A stretch of 64,000 nt of DNA from Lumbricus rubellus (GCA_945859605.1 OX243812.1:46141657-46205656), one strand, 5' to 3'. Shown: positions 10,601 through 21,870, counted from the stretch's first letter. Translations and numbers: made by a program. The notes: generated from the sequence alone by a model not told the origin.

Positions 10601-12217
10601 GTATGCCGTAATCGTAATCTCGAGATTTCTGCAACGCCCACAAAAGCGAAGCTGCGGAAATCAGCTTATTCGCAAGTCTTTTAATATTAAGACACTTTAA
10701 TATGATAACTTTATGATATAATGACTCATTAATATAATGATGACTTCATATAATGGGATCTCAATTATTATTATGACACCTTAGGCCTAATAGATCTATA
10801 ATGGCGTTATAATATAATGAAATCTTAATATTCCAAATTTCCCATACTAAAGCGGATGCAAAGACAGAGATTAAGCGCTGCTTGCACAATGATAGCCTTC
10901 CGAAAATTATAACCGACGGTGAACATTATCAGAATCACAACGCTGCCTCTGTTTCTTTTCTATGAATCCATGTAATGTATGTTTTTCAAGTCAAAAAGTA
11001 AAGAAAGAAAAACTTTCTGTAGATTCATTTAATTTCCTATAGACAACTTGATTAGATCTAAGCGTCGCAACCAGAATAGCCGAAGCAGTAGCCTATACTA
11101 TAGGTTATAACTGTAGATTAACCTAATCCAGATGATTTCAGACCGGCATTAAGCTTATTATAGAATCATGCAGCTCTATTTAATTCACAAATGCGCACTG
11201 GCAAGTGCACCTTTAGAGTTCGCGATTGCGATTTATATTTTGATTGCGACCTTGTATATTTCTTTTCTACACTTAACGCGAGGGCTAAAATATTAATCTG
11301 TCAAACTTTCGCATTTCAAAAAAGAAATTCGTGGTTTTTCTATGACTCGGGATTGTTACACAAACAACTTGCAGAGGCCTGAACGACTTTCTCAATTTTT
11401 CTCTTTGCTAACTAAAGAGATGATCCATATATTACTCCTTCTCTTTCGTTCCTCTGTTTCCATCATGTTCTCCGTCTCTCCTCTAATTCCCTTCATTTGG
11501 GGCTTCATTCATTCCATTCGTTTCTCCTGTCTTCAATCAATGTTCTATTCTTTTGCCTCGAGCCGGTCATGGATAGAATTGAAGAGAAATGAATAAAAGG
11601 AGCAAACTTAATTTGATTTAAGGCGCATGTATCTCAGAGTCGTAAGGCGAGCAGCAGCATGCAGCTGGGATCCTTTGACCTTTCTTCATTTGCTTTCGCT
11701 GCTTATCACTGAGTCTCCGTCGACCGACGTTTAGAGATCTGCAGTGTTCTTGCATTTCGCTGCTGCATCGCATCTGGCAATGATTCCGGTTTCTTTCAAT
11801 ATGTAATCTCCGCATACTCGAACTGAACCATGGCTCACATTGCGTTGTTGGGACGAGGCCAGGAATGTGACGTGACTTAAGCTGGATTCCAGTGAGATGA
11901 TTAGATGAAATTACGAAATTGAAAGCATAAATCGTCTGCCAGCCAATTCACTTTATTATTATTATTGTCATCACGTCTCCTATGCTAAACGATGGCAAGA
12001 ATAAGAGGTAAGCTTCCTGACTTTGTGTTGCAAGTTCTGTGAATTTCTTCAATAATAAAGCCATAAGTCTAGTAATAGATCTATACATTTAAAAGAGACG
12101 TATTGCCAAATAAAATAGTAATTAAAGCGTACAAAGAACGTAAGCGGAAATAATGTTGCGTCAAGTCATTGATATGAAGTGAGATGATCTGATATATGTA
12201 TGTATGTGCAGTGTGCA
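10601..12217. other. Non-coding, nothing recognised
   Basis: No terminal repeats, array or protein motif found. Degenerate continuation of TAATATAATG words runs to about 10830. Confidence 0.45.
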
Positions 12218-12700
12218 CTTGTTATAGCGCCCCTTCAAGTTCTCTCTACTCATAGTCATATACATGTAGAGCACGTGTCAGCATGGCACAGTATAAAAGA
12301 GCTAACGTGGTGAAGACTATTGCGATGACAGATTATGTTATTAGCATCTTTCACCTCAACACAATTTAATGTATTCGCTTTCCAGCGGATCACGTTATGT
12401 GGAACATCTTTTAAAACAGTCAGCCTTGTGTGCAAGAAAAACCGTTAGCAGAGGTCATTCGTTTGCGATATTTACTGAGAATTTGATACAGCGCTTCTTC
12501 AAGGTTGCTACTCAGGAGCGCTCCCAGTCGAACCCCGGTCGAATAAGACAGTCTTAGAAAGAGAAAGAAATGAAGCAGAAAGGCCAATAGGTATTTGACG
12601 AAGGATAACAGGGAGCTCATTCCAGGTCGCAGGGCCAGCCACGGAGAAAGCACGGCGCTCATTCATGTAGCCTACACGAAAGAGAAACACCTACGCATGC
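12218..12700 (-). mobile_element. CR1/L2-like LINE, 3' ends
   Basis: On the complement, 12680-12500 encodes a segment with RRAFSVAGPATWNELP, the conserved FSVAGPxxWNxLP motif near the C-terminus of CR1/L2/Jockey-type reverse transcriptases. It is followed by an AGCGCTGTATCAA-type tail. A second tail-only copy of the AGCGCCCCTTC block lies at about 12222-12245. Both are 5'-truncated. Confidence 0.65.
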
Positions 12701-13410
12701 TTCTCCGAAGAGTTAGCAGTCGATGCTAGGACACATTTTAGGCAAAGTAAAGTAATACGTTTGCGAATCAGTCTGAAAATACTGCAGATTATGCAGTGAC
12801 TATAGGTACCAGTCAAAAAGTGCAAGACGATGCAAAAAATGTCATATTTCTCTTTTATTTTCAACACGGTTTTTGCCATAATTCTGCGCTTGTTACGTTG
12901 TATCTCAACTTTATTATCTGTCATTTCACGGAGACTCGTGATAATAAGCCGCTGAGATGAAGCCGTACTTTGGCCGAATGCACCTTATCCACTAGCATCC
13001 ATAAAAGAGATGACGACTGGCTACTGCTGCTGCTGCTGTGTTGATGATGATATTGATGATGAAGATGGTGATGCTGTATATTAGACTTAATACGAATTCC
13101 GTCAGCTAATCTCAGTTGCTGGATATTATTGAATAGCAGCATTCATACATTCATACATACGTACAATACATACTTACATTTCATAGGTACACGCTTACAT
13201 AGGACATTCAATGACTTTCAGACTAATTTGACCATGGTGCTGGTATGCCTTTAGAAAATAATCAGTGTCTTGTATGTTGTATGCAAGAGGAACTTGTGTT
13301 TTCAGCCAGACAAATTGTGATTGAGCAGCCACACTTGTGTGTGTAGGCATACTGCTGACGACACTATTCTTTACCAGTGTGGGTGCGTGATGCTATAAAA
13401 GCTTTATATA
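12701..13410. other. Non-coding with small CTG/GAT microsatellite
   Basis: A short CTG run and GATGAT-rich stretch lie at 13023-13075. Nothing else is supported. Confidence 0.45.
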
Positions 13411-13750
13411 CCGTGGTTCAAAAAGCTAAGCCAAATTGCTTTTCAAATATCTCCAATGTCTGATAACATATCACGGTAAAAGTTTCAAAACAATGAAAAA
13501 CAGTTTGACTTACATTTTATTGAATATAACAGAAAATTGTTTGTAAACGGAAATTTAATTTCAGCATATGAAGTTGAAAGGTTCATATCTTTTTATCTGT
13601 TCAACTTTATCTCATGAAGTTTTGGAATCATATTCTTGGTCCAATTCTTTAAACATTTGGAAAATTTTAGCTTGATAATCTATTAGTCTATGTCATCAGG
13701 TATTAGAGATATATGCAAAACCATTTGGCTTACTTTTTTTAACCACGGAG
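13411..13750. mobile_element. Mariner-type MITE, CCGTGGTTCAAAAA ends
   Basis: The left end reads CCGTGGTTCAAAAAGCTAAG and the right end is its diverged inverse (CTTACTTTTTTTAACCACGG), next to TA. Its interior shares TTTGGAATCATATTCTTGG and CATATCTTTTTATC words with the larger element at 54161-55182, so they are one family. No transposase remains. Confidence 0.78.
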
Positions 13751-15229
13751 TATATATTATATATAATATTTTATATATAATTACAGGCTTCCTATCCTTA
13801 TAATATTCGTTTATTAACATTCAATCTGACAAACCGCAGAATGATTACAGGTACAGGTTATACGAAATACGGCCCACTATTATCACGAACCGCAGGTCGG
13901 CTTTACAGCAGTGGGTTCGGTTTAACACTAAAGGCCTAAGTGCTGGATCATTGAACATGCATTTGCTGCACGGTCGTTTCTACTCGCATTTGGTCAATTA
14001 ATTTTTTAAGCTGATAGTCGACTGCAGCAGCTGTGAAAGCAATGACCTTCGACCCCACTCCGACCATCCTTCTAAATTCCGATGTGAACTATTTTTGAGG
14101 CGGTTAATTCGACCGACCCATTAGACGACGTATCTTCTCAATGGTGGTGTGGGGGGAGGTGTGGGGGAGGTGTGGGGGAGGTGTGGGGGGAGGTGAAGGA
14201 CGCCCTTTATAACATTCCTCTAAATCTCGTCTTCCTTCCATCGTCTCTTGTCAGAATGGCTGGTGGTCGACGATATAGCATCTCATTTCTATTTTCTGTT
14301 CAGTTCACATCTCGAGTATCTTTAGAATATTACTTGTCTATTGTATAAGCACCACGTATAGCATTTCGTCGCACTTCTGCTATAATGTTGAAAAGGACGA
14401 GATCTGAATTTACAGACATTCAGAAACAGCTCCTAACATAATAATTATTGGTTAGACTTCGGACTCCTGAGTGAAAATAATATTATGCACCTTGGAGGAA
14501 AACTTGTGTAGGGCTACACAAAAATCAGTTTTAGGGAGATCTAAAAAATTCTTGTTTAACCTTGCCCGGCATTAAGGTTCGCCTGTAAAAACGCAGTCTC
14601 ACATCCACCCTGCATTATACTGTTATACAACCAACTCAGAGTTGCTTGTGCAATGTGCATGAATGCGTATTAAAATAATTAAAACCACCCTACAATACGT
14701 GTATATACACTTGAAGTGTGGCGCTATATCAGCTGTACCCAACATTGTCCAGACGGTTAAACATTAAGGTGATGTTGTGATTGATCGGCTTTGAAATACA
14801 GTTAAACCGTAGCGTCAATAAGACTCAATATAATAATTATCTGTAATTGGTTTATCTATATAAATAAAAATTGAACTTTCCAATAGTTCGTAACATCACC
14901 ACGCTGAAAGTTACGCACCGATTGTTTTGAAAATTTTACAACACCTTCCATTCCCATACAACCGTGTGTTAAGATTTTTTCACCCGAAAAAACGCAACCT
15001 TTTCCACAAAAAGTGAACTTTGCAATCCGTTCGCCCGCCATTTGCAAATTCAACACGTCCCACACGGCTGCCAGATTTCATAAACGCGGTCGCCGGTCTC
15101 CAAACACAGCAGACGAAACATGAATGAGGTCGCGTGCTGTGACGTCATAAGCGAGTCGCGATTAATTTACCAAAGAGGCCTTTTCCCAAAGCGGCCTTTA
15201 ATCATTATTGGGCTTGGAATGGACGGTGC
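13751..15229. other. Non-coding; small GGTGTGGGGGA array
   Basis: Four GGTGTGGGGGA-like units lie at about 14143-14195. The rest is unassigned. First exons of the receptor gene could lie here or farther upstream, but I see no evidence that fixes one. Confidence 0.4.
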
Positions 15230-15476
15230 GACGGAGGAAAGGAGCGGAGGGAGCGGGACGAAGACGGTGGGGAGAAAGCGGAGGGGGAGGAGAGGTGGAG
15301 GTCAAGGGGAAGGGGGAATGGGAGGGGGACGGAGGGGGAGGGTAAGGGGGAGGGGAAGGGGAAGGGGAAGAAGAGGGGGAGTGGGAGGGGAGGGGGAGGG
15401 AGGAGGGGGAGGAGGGAAAGGGAGGGTAGGGTGAGGGGAGTGGGAGGGGGAGGGGAGGGAGGAGGGGGAGGGGGAG
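15230..15476 (+). repeat. G-rich polypurine tract
   Basis: About 245 bp are almost pure purine on the plus strand (GGGGAGGGGAAG-type words) with many G-runs. It has potential for triplex or G-quadruplex structure. It lies roughly 95 bp before the splice acceptor of the receptor exon and so would be intronic or 5' flanking. Open frames on both strands are low-complexity artefacts. Confidence 0.9.
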
Positions 15477-15560
15477 CCTCTTTTCAGCCACAGCAACGCG
15501 TGGCCGGGTTCAGCTAGTAATCTTATAACTTCTCTAAAAGGTTTTAGTGAATGATTCATT

Positions 15561-15571
15561 CCTTTTTCCAG
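15561..15571 (+). other. Candidate splice acceptor before receptor ATG
   Basis: The sequence CCTTTTTCCAG ends at 15571, a pyrimidine tract plus AG, 14 bases before the receptor start codon. This is a typical arrangement for a GPCR with its coding region in one exon and an upstream untranslated exon. The frame can be extended upstream to a GTG at 15547, but this would run through the tract and GTG is not a normal animal start. Confidence 0.5.
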
Positions 15572-15585
15572 AGTTCGTTGTCATC

Positions 15586-16713
15586 ATGGCAGTCAACGTC
15601 ACAGCACATGACAACACCAGCAGTCACATGGAGTTAGACGTGTGCAAACTTTTCCAGGCAGTCTTCTACTCCATCATCTTCGGAACCATCTGCCTGCTGG
15701 GACTGGCCGGCAATGCCATTTCGTTTGTGGTGCTGCGTCTGGACTCATCGATGCCAGTGGCGTCATTCCAGCTTCGATCTCTGACTGTGGCTGACAGCAT
15801 CTTTCTCGTTCTCTGGATGGTCCACTACTCGTTTCGTTACACTCTTCAGTACATTGACCTGCAAACTGACGGAATCGGCAGCTCACTATGGCTGTGCATT
15901 CGAGTCTACACATTCCCACTGATGTACATGGCTCAGACGGGCACCATCTGGCTCACGGTGGCTCTCGGACTGAGCCGATACGTGGCTGTTTGTACGCCAT
16001 ATGGTGCTCGCAAATTCTGTAGCATGGTGGCAATTCGTCGAGCTACATACGCGATAGCGGTCCTCTCCGTTGCCTACAACCTGCCGCGATACTTCGAAAT
16101 CGAGGTGTACAAGAAAGAAGACGCTTATTTGAGCTGGAAGAGGACGTCCTTGTACGGCAACACCATCTACAAACTCATCTATACGGACGTCCTCTACTGC
16201 GCTGTCACCTTCGCCGTGCCTCTTGTCAGTCTGGCCTTCATGAACACGAGGGTCATTGCGTCCTATCGTCAGATCATGCTTCGTCGTTCCCGCATCGTGT
16301 CCAAGTCACAGGCGACAGACAACGAGTGCAGCATCACTCTGGTGATGATCATCATCGTCGTCGTCTTCATCGCCTGCCACCTACCGGCCAGATTCATCCA
16401 GATGCTGTACAGCTATCGCTACAGTGACTGTCGTCACGCCGTCTATTACTGGATCCACGTCAGCAACGTACTTGAGGTTCTCAACTCGTCGGTCAACTTT
16501 CTCATCTACTGGGCCTGCCACAAACAGTTCAGACGCATCCTGCCTTTCAGCCGATGCTGTCGCCAACGCACAATAGGGGAGCCATCCGAAATCCTTCCTC
16601 AGGATACAGCCAGCCAGGGCGACCAGCTGAACGGACGGTCATCCCAATTTCACTGCATGATGGTCTTGGATGGACAACAGCCACAGCTGAAAGCGAACAC
16701 AGCTGAAGTCTAA
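15586..16713 (+). CDS. Rhodopsin-family peptide GPCR, FMRFamide receptor-like
   Basis: A seven-transmembrane receptor of 375 residues, predicted to sit in the plasma membrane, bind a neuropeptide and signal through a G protein. The start is the ATG in TCATCATGG; two N-glycosylation sites (NVT at 4, NTS at 10) precede TM1. Landmarks are GN at 42-43 in TM1, VAD at 68-70 in TM2, Cys104 at the top of TM3, QTGTIWLTV then S-R-Y at 130-132 in place of D/ERY, Pro212 in TM5, C-H-L-P at 264-267 in place of CWxP, and NSSVNFLIY at 300-308 with Phe in the NPxxY proline position. The last motif is typical of FMRFamide receptors. Cys324-325 may be palmitoylated. Odd points: no Cys in the second extracellular loop (about 168-200), and Ser at the DRY acid. 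GC is clearly higher than in the surroundings. The ligand is unproven; a related RFamide or orphan receptor is possible. Confidence 0.9.
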   Translation: MAVNVTAHDNTSSHMELDVCKLFQAVFYSIIFGTICLLGLAGNAISFVVLRLDSSMPVASFQLRSLTVADSIFLVLWMVHYSFRYTLQYIDLQTDGIGSSLWLCIRVYTFPLMYMAQTGTIWLTVALGLSRYVAVCTPYGARKFCSMVAIRRATYAIAVLSVAYNLPRYFEIEVYKKEDAYLSWKRTSLYGNTIYKLIYTDVLYCAVTFAVPLVSLAFMNTRVIASYRQIMLRRSRIVSKSQATDNECSITLVMIIIVVVFIACHLPARFIQMLYSYRYSDCRHAVYYWIHVSNVLEVLNSSVNFLIYWACHKQFRRILPFSRCCRQRTIGEPSEILPQDTASQGDQLNGRSSQFHCMMVLDGQQPQLKANTAEV

Positions 16714-16786
16714 CATATAATCGTGCCTAAAAGCATTCACTGTCGAGAACAGTTTCTGGTCAGAAGCAAACAGAAGAACTTGAGAT
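16714..16786 (+). other. Receptor 3' UTR up to the hAT insertion
   Basis: These 73 bases follow the stop codon and contain no AATAAA. The last 8, CTTGAGAT, are the left target duplication. The first AATAAA downstream is at 16862-16867, inside the transposon; the next candidate on the far side is near 18336. Confidence 0.6.
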
Positions 16787-17162
16787 CAGTGTTATTTTAG
16801 TTCCTGAGAATAGAATAAGAATAATAATTATTTTAATTTCGTTCCATGGAACGAGAACTGGAATAAAAAATAATTCTGGAACGAGAATAGAATAGGAATA
16901 AAAATTTCAATATTTTTCTGGAACGAGAACGGAATAGAAATAGAAAATATTGGAATTTTTATTCCTATTCTATTCTCGTTCCAGATTTTTTTTCGGACTG
17001 AAGGCGGCTCCTGATTTGTCACCACGCGGCGCTATGATAGTAGCTTCTCCGTATACTCTATCTCTGCATAATGCTTTATGGTCATTTCCGCGTCAGCCAG
17101 TTTGTTTACGAATCGAGCTACGGGTGTCACTTAGCCAGAATTAGAAGTGAAAAAGCGTAAAT

Positions 17163-17357
17163 ATGAGTTTGTCTAAAAGTTTGGCGGGTAGAAAAAAAGA
17201 GTCTGCCGTTTGGCAATATTTTTCCTATTCAGAAGGAAAAAATATTAGTCAGTGTGAAGTAGTAGATGCCAATAGCGGTGAATGCTGTGATAAACAGCTC
17301 AGCGGGAAGAATCCAACAAATTTGAAGAAACACGTGCGAACTTGTCACCCGGAATAA
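17163..17357 (+). CDS. BED-type zinc finger fragment of a hAT transposase
   Basis: This 64-residue frame contains ESAVWQYF at 13-20, the aromatic BED signature, then Cys31, Cys41/42, GKNPTNLKKH at 48-57 and HVRTCHPE ending the finger with His57 and His62. BED fingers are DNA-binding modules at the N-terminus of hAT transposases. The stop falls right after the finger, whereas a transposase would continue for several hundred residues. A GGTAAC splice-donor-like word follows the stop. The spacing between the cysteines is longer than usual, suggesting a small insertion. The frame is free of stops, but expression is unknown. Confidence 0.6.
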   Translation: MSLSKSLAGRKKESAVWQYFSYSEGKNISQCEVVDANSGECCDKQLSGKNPTNLKKHVRTCHPE

Positions 17358-17514
17358 TTGACTGGTAACATTTTAGTGTCTCTCTGCCGAGAAACTTTTA
17401 TTATAGTCTGACTTTTTCTTAACAGTCGCATTCACATTGTCCGCAATTTACTAATCTTATAAATAGGTCAAAAGACTCGAGACACTGTTTTGTGTGTTAC
17501 TGTGAACATTCATG

Positions 17515-17821
17515 GGTAAACACGCACACTGAGTGCCCGTACTCCAAACAATATGGCTGCCAACGAATGCAGTAAAATTAGAACGCGACCGATCGACGAC
17601 ATCGCCACATGTATCTCAACATGCAAAGCGTGAGGGTCGGTTAGGGCTCAGGTTAGGCTTCGTGAGGGTCGGTTAGGGTTAGTTTTAGGGTTAGTGCAGT
17701 CATTCTGCTGAAATTGAAGCTGAATTGATGAACATTGTCGTCGATGGTCACGAGCTAATTTTATTGCATTCGTTGGCAGCCATATTGTTTGGAGTACGGG
17801 CACCCAGTGTGCGTGTTTACC
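17515..17821. mobile_element. Nested MITE, GGTAAACACGCACACTG ends, 8-bp TSD
   Basis: The ends are inverted copies for over 60 bp (GGTAAACACGCACACTG, then GTGCCCGTACTCC, then ATGGCTGCCAACGAATGCA). Flanks are identical CATTCATG (17507-17514 and 17822-17829). It lies inside the hAT element and is therefore younger. The centre contains GAGGGTCGGTTAGGG and GGTTAGTTTTAGGG words. The same core, in opposite orientation, is found at 45923-46455 under different ends. Confidence 0.9.
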
Positions 17822-18440
17822 CATTCATGTTAGACATAGCCTAACTATGAGAAGTGGAAGTGGAAGTGGAACTAGAAATAAAAATTTTCTGGAACTGGAA
17901 CTGGAACTAAAATTATTTCTAAATAGGAAGTGGAACTAGAATAAGAACGAAATTTATTTATAAAGAAGAACTAAAACTAGAATAAAAATTACAACAATGG
18001 AATAGAATAAGAATAGGAATAAAAATTAATCCTGGAACTAAAATAACACTGCTTGAGATAGGCTTCAAACTGCGGATAATTTAAGGGTATGAACTCTTGA
18101 ACAGTGGTCGAAAAGTCGTTAAATCAAGCCAAGCCATAAACGCGTGGTCCACAAGTTTGCGTACACAAAAGAGTTTGAATTATTAAACATAAATTTATGA
18201 CATCCGTATGTACGCATGAACAAACCAACACACGTGAATAATGAATGAGTTGCAGTGAACAGAGTCGACTGGATGATCAATCGAACACAAAAATATGTTT
18301 TCGCTGAACAGGTGGTTAAGGAAAATGAAAGGAAGAATAAAAATATCTATTCTTGTTACGAAGCCAATTTTGTCATACGGACAGCAAGATTTAGTGGCAG
18401 CTCAGACTGATTAAAGAGATGCACTGAAGATGGACTTTGT

Positions 18441-18659
18441 CTTTGAACAGTGACTATGAAAGTTATAACATCGTTATTTTGAACAGTGACTATGAAAGTT
18501 ATAACATCGTTATTTTGAACAGTGATTATGAAAGTTATAACATCGTTATTTTGAACAGTGACTATGAAAGTTATAACATCGTTATTTTGAACAGTGACTA
18601 TGAAAGTTATTACTATCTTTATTTTGAACAGTGACTATGAAAGTTATAACATCGTTATT
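18441..18659. repeat. 36-bp minisatellite, six copies
   Basis: The unit contains GAACAGTGACTATGAAAG and AACATCGTTATTTT and is nearly identical across copies. As 36 is divisible by three, it keeps a 12-residue repeat frame open for 65 codons. There is no other sign of coding. Confidence 0.9.
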
Positions 18660-21600
18660 TTGCTTCATCATTTTCGAATATCCGAGTTTTACCGAACACT
18701 AGAACCAGGACAACAGGCTGTACACATTGCGAATGTCTAATTCTGTCATTCTTACTAGAGTCGTTTACACTCAGCTGTCACATTTTAGTCAGTTCATTAG
18801 CTAGCTGCTAGTTATTGTTAGCTATAGTGATCGAGACACATGATAGAGTGCCTTTGGTCTACCTCATGAAGCGCTGTATAGTGTATTATGTGTGTGTGTA
18901 TAGCCTATACTCTAGTTTAATTAATGTTAAAGTCACTAAGAACAAAAGTTGCTTCATAGACAGACAAATGAACAACACTTGCAGCCCACGCATCCACGTA
19001 GAACCCAGCTGCAGTCAGGTTTCCAAATAAAGTTAACACTGATGCACTGAGTCGAGGATGAGACCCGACGTCGTTTATGAAGTCCGTCGTATAACACGTA
19101 GACATGATATTATTAGCACTGCCGTGCGGTGGTCCGTCGCAGCTGGAAGAATAATAATATGCTCGACACAATGTCATGTGTAACAGCAAGGTGAACAAGA
19201 CTCCACATGTCGCAGGTAATTTACAGATCAGGTTAGCAGTTGACTTGAAAGACTAGTCTGGTCTTTTCATGTAGACTTTGATATTGGTCAGATGGCGATA
19301 TGTCCAACCTATTAAAATGTCGATTGGTCCATTGGTGACGGTTTCTGTTATATGCAACCAAAAATCGCACAAAACACACAAAATCCAGATAAATAGATCT
19401 AGAAACGTTTACACGGACTCGTTAGAAGTAAGAAAACACTAGATTTGTAAAACAAACTGCCTCAGACGTCCAATAGATTTGAATAGAAGTCTAAATTAAT
19501 ATAAAAAGAGGCAATCTCGGACTATTATAATAGCCAATGAGCGCAGAGTCATTGTATTCCATTATAATTATTTGACCATTTAAAAAGCGATTCTGGCAGC
19601 AAAAGCTTTTCAGAAGCGCTCCCAGTGCATGCGACCATGGCAGAGAGAGATTTTGTAATACATCTTACTAATTTTCTCATTCGCTCTGACATTCTTTCTT
19701 GCTATGCCCTTCTCATCCTCTTCCTTCTCCTCCTCACGCTTCTGCTCGTTCTTTTCATCCGCAAAACTTTCTCGTTCTTCTTCATTCATCCTCTTCCTTC
19801 TCCTCCTTCTCCTCCTTCTCCTCCACCGCTTCCTCCTCTCTCTCTTCTTTCGTTCTCCTTCTGCCCTGTCTAATTAGTCTATATCTAAATACTGGTCTAG
19901 TTTTATTCACCTTCCGCAATATGAGAGCAGATCTACTAATTGCATGCATCTAAACTTCAAGAAGTAACGCTCTATGAAATATTATCTCTTACAGCAGGTA
20001 CAATGTATCAAGCGCTCTGAAGGGTCCTATATATTTCGCGTTTAAGAGAAGTCGACTACGAACTTGACTTTGATTGACCGGTTCTGACCCTCACAATAAG
20101 TTCAGCTAATTAAATGAAATACTGCGGACCATGAACACGTGAGACTGATGTCAGAATATGAGACAGATTCTGAAGGATACTATGACAGCTGCTGTTGCTT
20201 GCTGTCAGCATGATCTCTAACCCACCCGACGAATGTGTCGACGGATTTGAATGATTCATTTATTACTTTTCGAGGATTACATTCCAAATTCAATTAGTAT
20301 TCGTCGTTGGAGGGTCGGATGAAATGAACGACGAAAATGTCCATCAAGATTATTTATGACAAATGACAGTCCTAGTCATAGATAGTGTCACGCTGTCACG
20401 CTGAGTCAATCGATTCACCAAAAGCAGCAAAACCGCTTTGAGAGTGAGCAGACTAAGGTGAAGCTTTAGGGATTCATCAGAAGAGCTTTTTATTGCGGTT
20501 AAGTCTTTCGTTGACTCTCTACCTTCCGATTTTAAATATCATTAGACGTCAAAACATTCAAGCTTACAGCCAGTTCGCAGAGACTATGTTGTCGTCATAA
20601 TTATGTAGGCCTACTGTAACAGTTAAGCAATCGAAGACATGAGGCTGGAACCCAGAGTCATTGCAATCCTCTTGGATGGGAATAATAGAGTCTAAGGTAG
20701 AAAGAAGTTAAAGCAATTTGAACTGCATGAATTTCCGATCAATAAATGCTTGCAATAATTAATCAGACATTTATGTAGCTCATCTTCAAGAGATTCTGGT
20801 TAGACGAGTTCTCCATCTAACAACGCAAAGTTACGATCTAACAGTAGGCTATTACATAATTATTGCTAGGAAATGACCAGATCCTATCACGCATAGGCTA
20901 ACAGCAATAATTAATTATAGACAGCATTGTTAGCGATGTTTCATGACAAATACGTTTAGAAAGACTTGGTTCTGCGAAGAAAATAAAGCAGAAAGACATC
21001 GAACATTAAAATTACGACGAAAAAGTATCTCGAAAACAGATAATTGTCTAGTCGTGTGTGCATATAATTATTATGCCAAGGAATGACTCTGTTAAAGACT
21101 TCATGCTGCATGTAGGCTACGAGTCGCATTATGACCTATAGCAAGAAAGCGTTGTTTGTGACACAGTTTGACAGTTTGAGAATTGAGAAGTAAATGTTTG
21201 AAAGAAACTATGATCAGTTTGTAGTCTAACAAACCTCTATGACCTATAATATTCACGCGACATGAGCCTATTCAAATCATCAAACCGTTTTAGTAGCGAT
21301 TAATGTTCTTAAATAAGATCATTAATATGAATCAGTTCCGTAGTGGATATTCACATTCTATGTACATGTATGTATGTAGGCTATTGTTAATGTTATAACA
21401 ACATGCTCAGAATTGCTCAAGCAATAATATGCCTATAGTTATTTCACATCGCAAGTCACGCTGTGCATGTACATGTAACTAGCCTATAATTATTATCCCT
21501 ATTATAGGGATTGTATTTCACGGAAAAATGAATATCCACCATGTAGCTAATTTTGCAGTAGATAATCAAGGGCAGCAGTCGTGGCTACGTGCCTCCGTTC

Positions 21601-21719
21601 CTCCTGTCGCCACATGTTAATTGTGTTGTTACATGTTTAACGACACAGCCATATCAAAGATGATTATTGTCGCCACGCCATTTAGGTACCCGAGTCTTTG
21701 AATCTCTGAAATAGCCACC
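18660..21719. other. Non-coding, CT-rich patch only
   Basis: A CTTCTCCT-rich patch lies at 19690-19870. Otherwise about 3 kb contain no feature I can support. Scattered TAGGCCTA-like words occur. Confidence 0.45.
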
Positions 21720-21766
21720 TTTGGGAAGCGAAACGCGGGCCACACGCTCGCGTTTCGCTTCCCAAA
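21720..21766. repeat. Perfect 18-bp stem, 11-base loop hairpin
   Basis: TTTGGGAAGCGAAACGCG (21720-21737) is perfectly complementary to 21749-21766. It is GC-rich in an AT-rich context and has no obvious flanking duplication. The stem is shorter than that of a usual animal miRNA precursor. Confidence 0.8.
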
Positions 21767-21804
21767 ATGTTATTACACTGAATAGGTTTCAATACGTGTA
21801 GCAT

Positions 21805-21870
21805 TCATTCATTCATTCTGATAATTTATATAGCTCCTCTTCAAGATATCTACTCAGAGGCGCACAATCT
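21805..21870 (-). mobile_element. LINE 3' tail fragment
   Basis: An ATTCATTCATTC run next to TATATAGCTCCTCTTCAAG and TACTCAGAGGCGC marks the same LINE tail as at 22505 with only the untranslated part left. Confidence 0.5.

Larger units (their letters stand above)
16787..18051 (+). mobile_element. hAT transposon with BED zinc finger, intact 8-bp TSD
   Basis: An 18-bp perfect inverted repeat, CAGTGTTATTTTAGTTCC, closes both ends. Identical 8-base flanks CTTGAGAT (16779-16786 and 18052-18059) show insertion by hAT-type transposition. Subterminal regions are filled with GGAAC and AATAGAAT words in both orientations, and 16878-16915 pairs with 16947-16984 as a long hairpin. It encodes one BED finger but no RNase-H catalytic domain, so mobilisation would need a partner. 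A second element is nested at 17515-17821. Confidence 0.93.

Noticed and set aside
15120..15559. Gly/Arg-rich and Pro-rich frames
   Set aside because: Purine tract read on either strand.
15547..15585. Upstream extension of the receptor by 13 codons from a GTG
   Set aside because: GTG is not a normal animal start, and the extension would cross a good CCTTTTTCCAG splice acceptor. The ATG at 15586 has a better context.
17640..17700. Telomere-like GGTTAGGG words
   Set aside because: Only a few imperfect words, shared with the core of the element at 45923-46455; this is transposon sequence and not an interstitial telomere.
18300..18430. Short LINE-like peptide (TKPILSYG)
   Set aside because: The resemblance to the reverse-transcriptase thumb motif is only a few residues and is not supported by sequence on either side.
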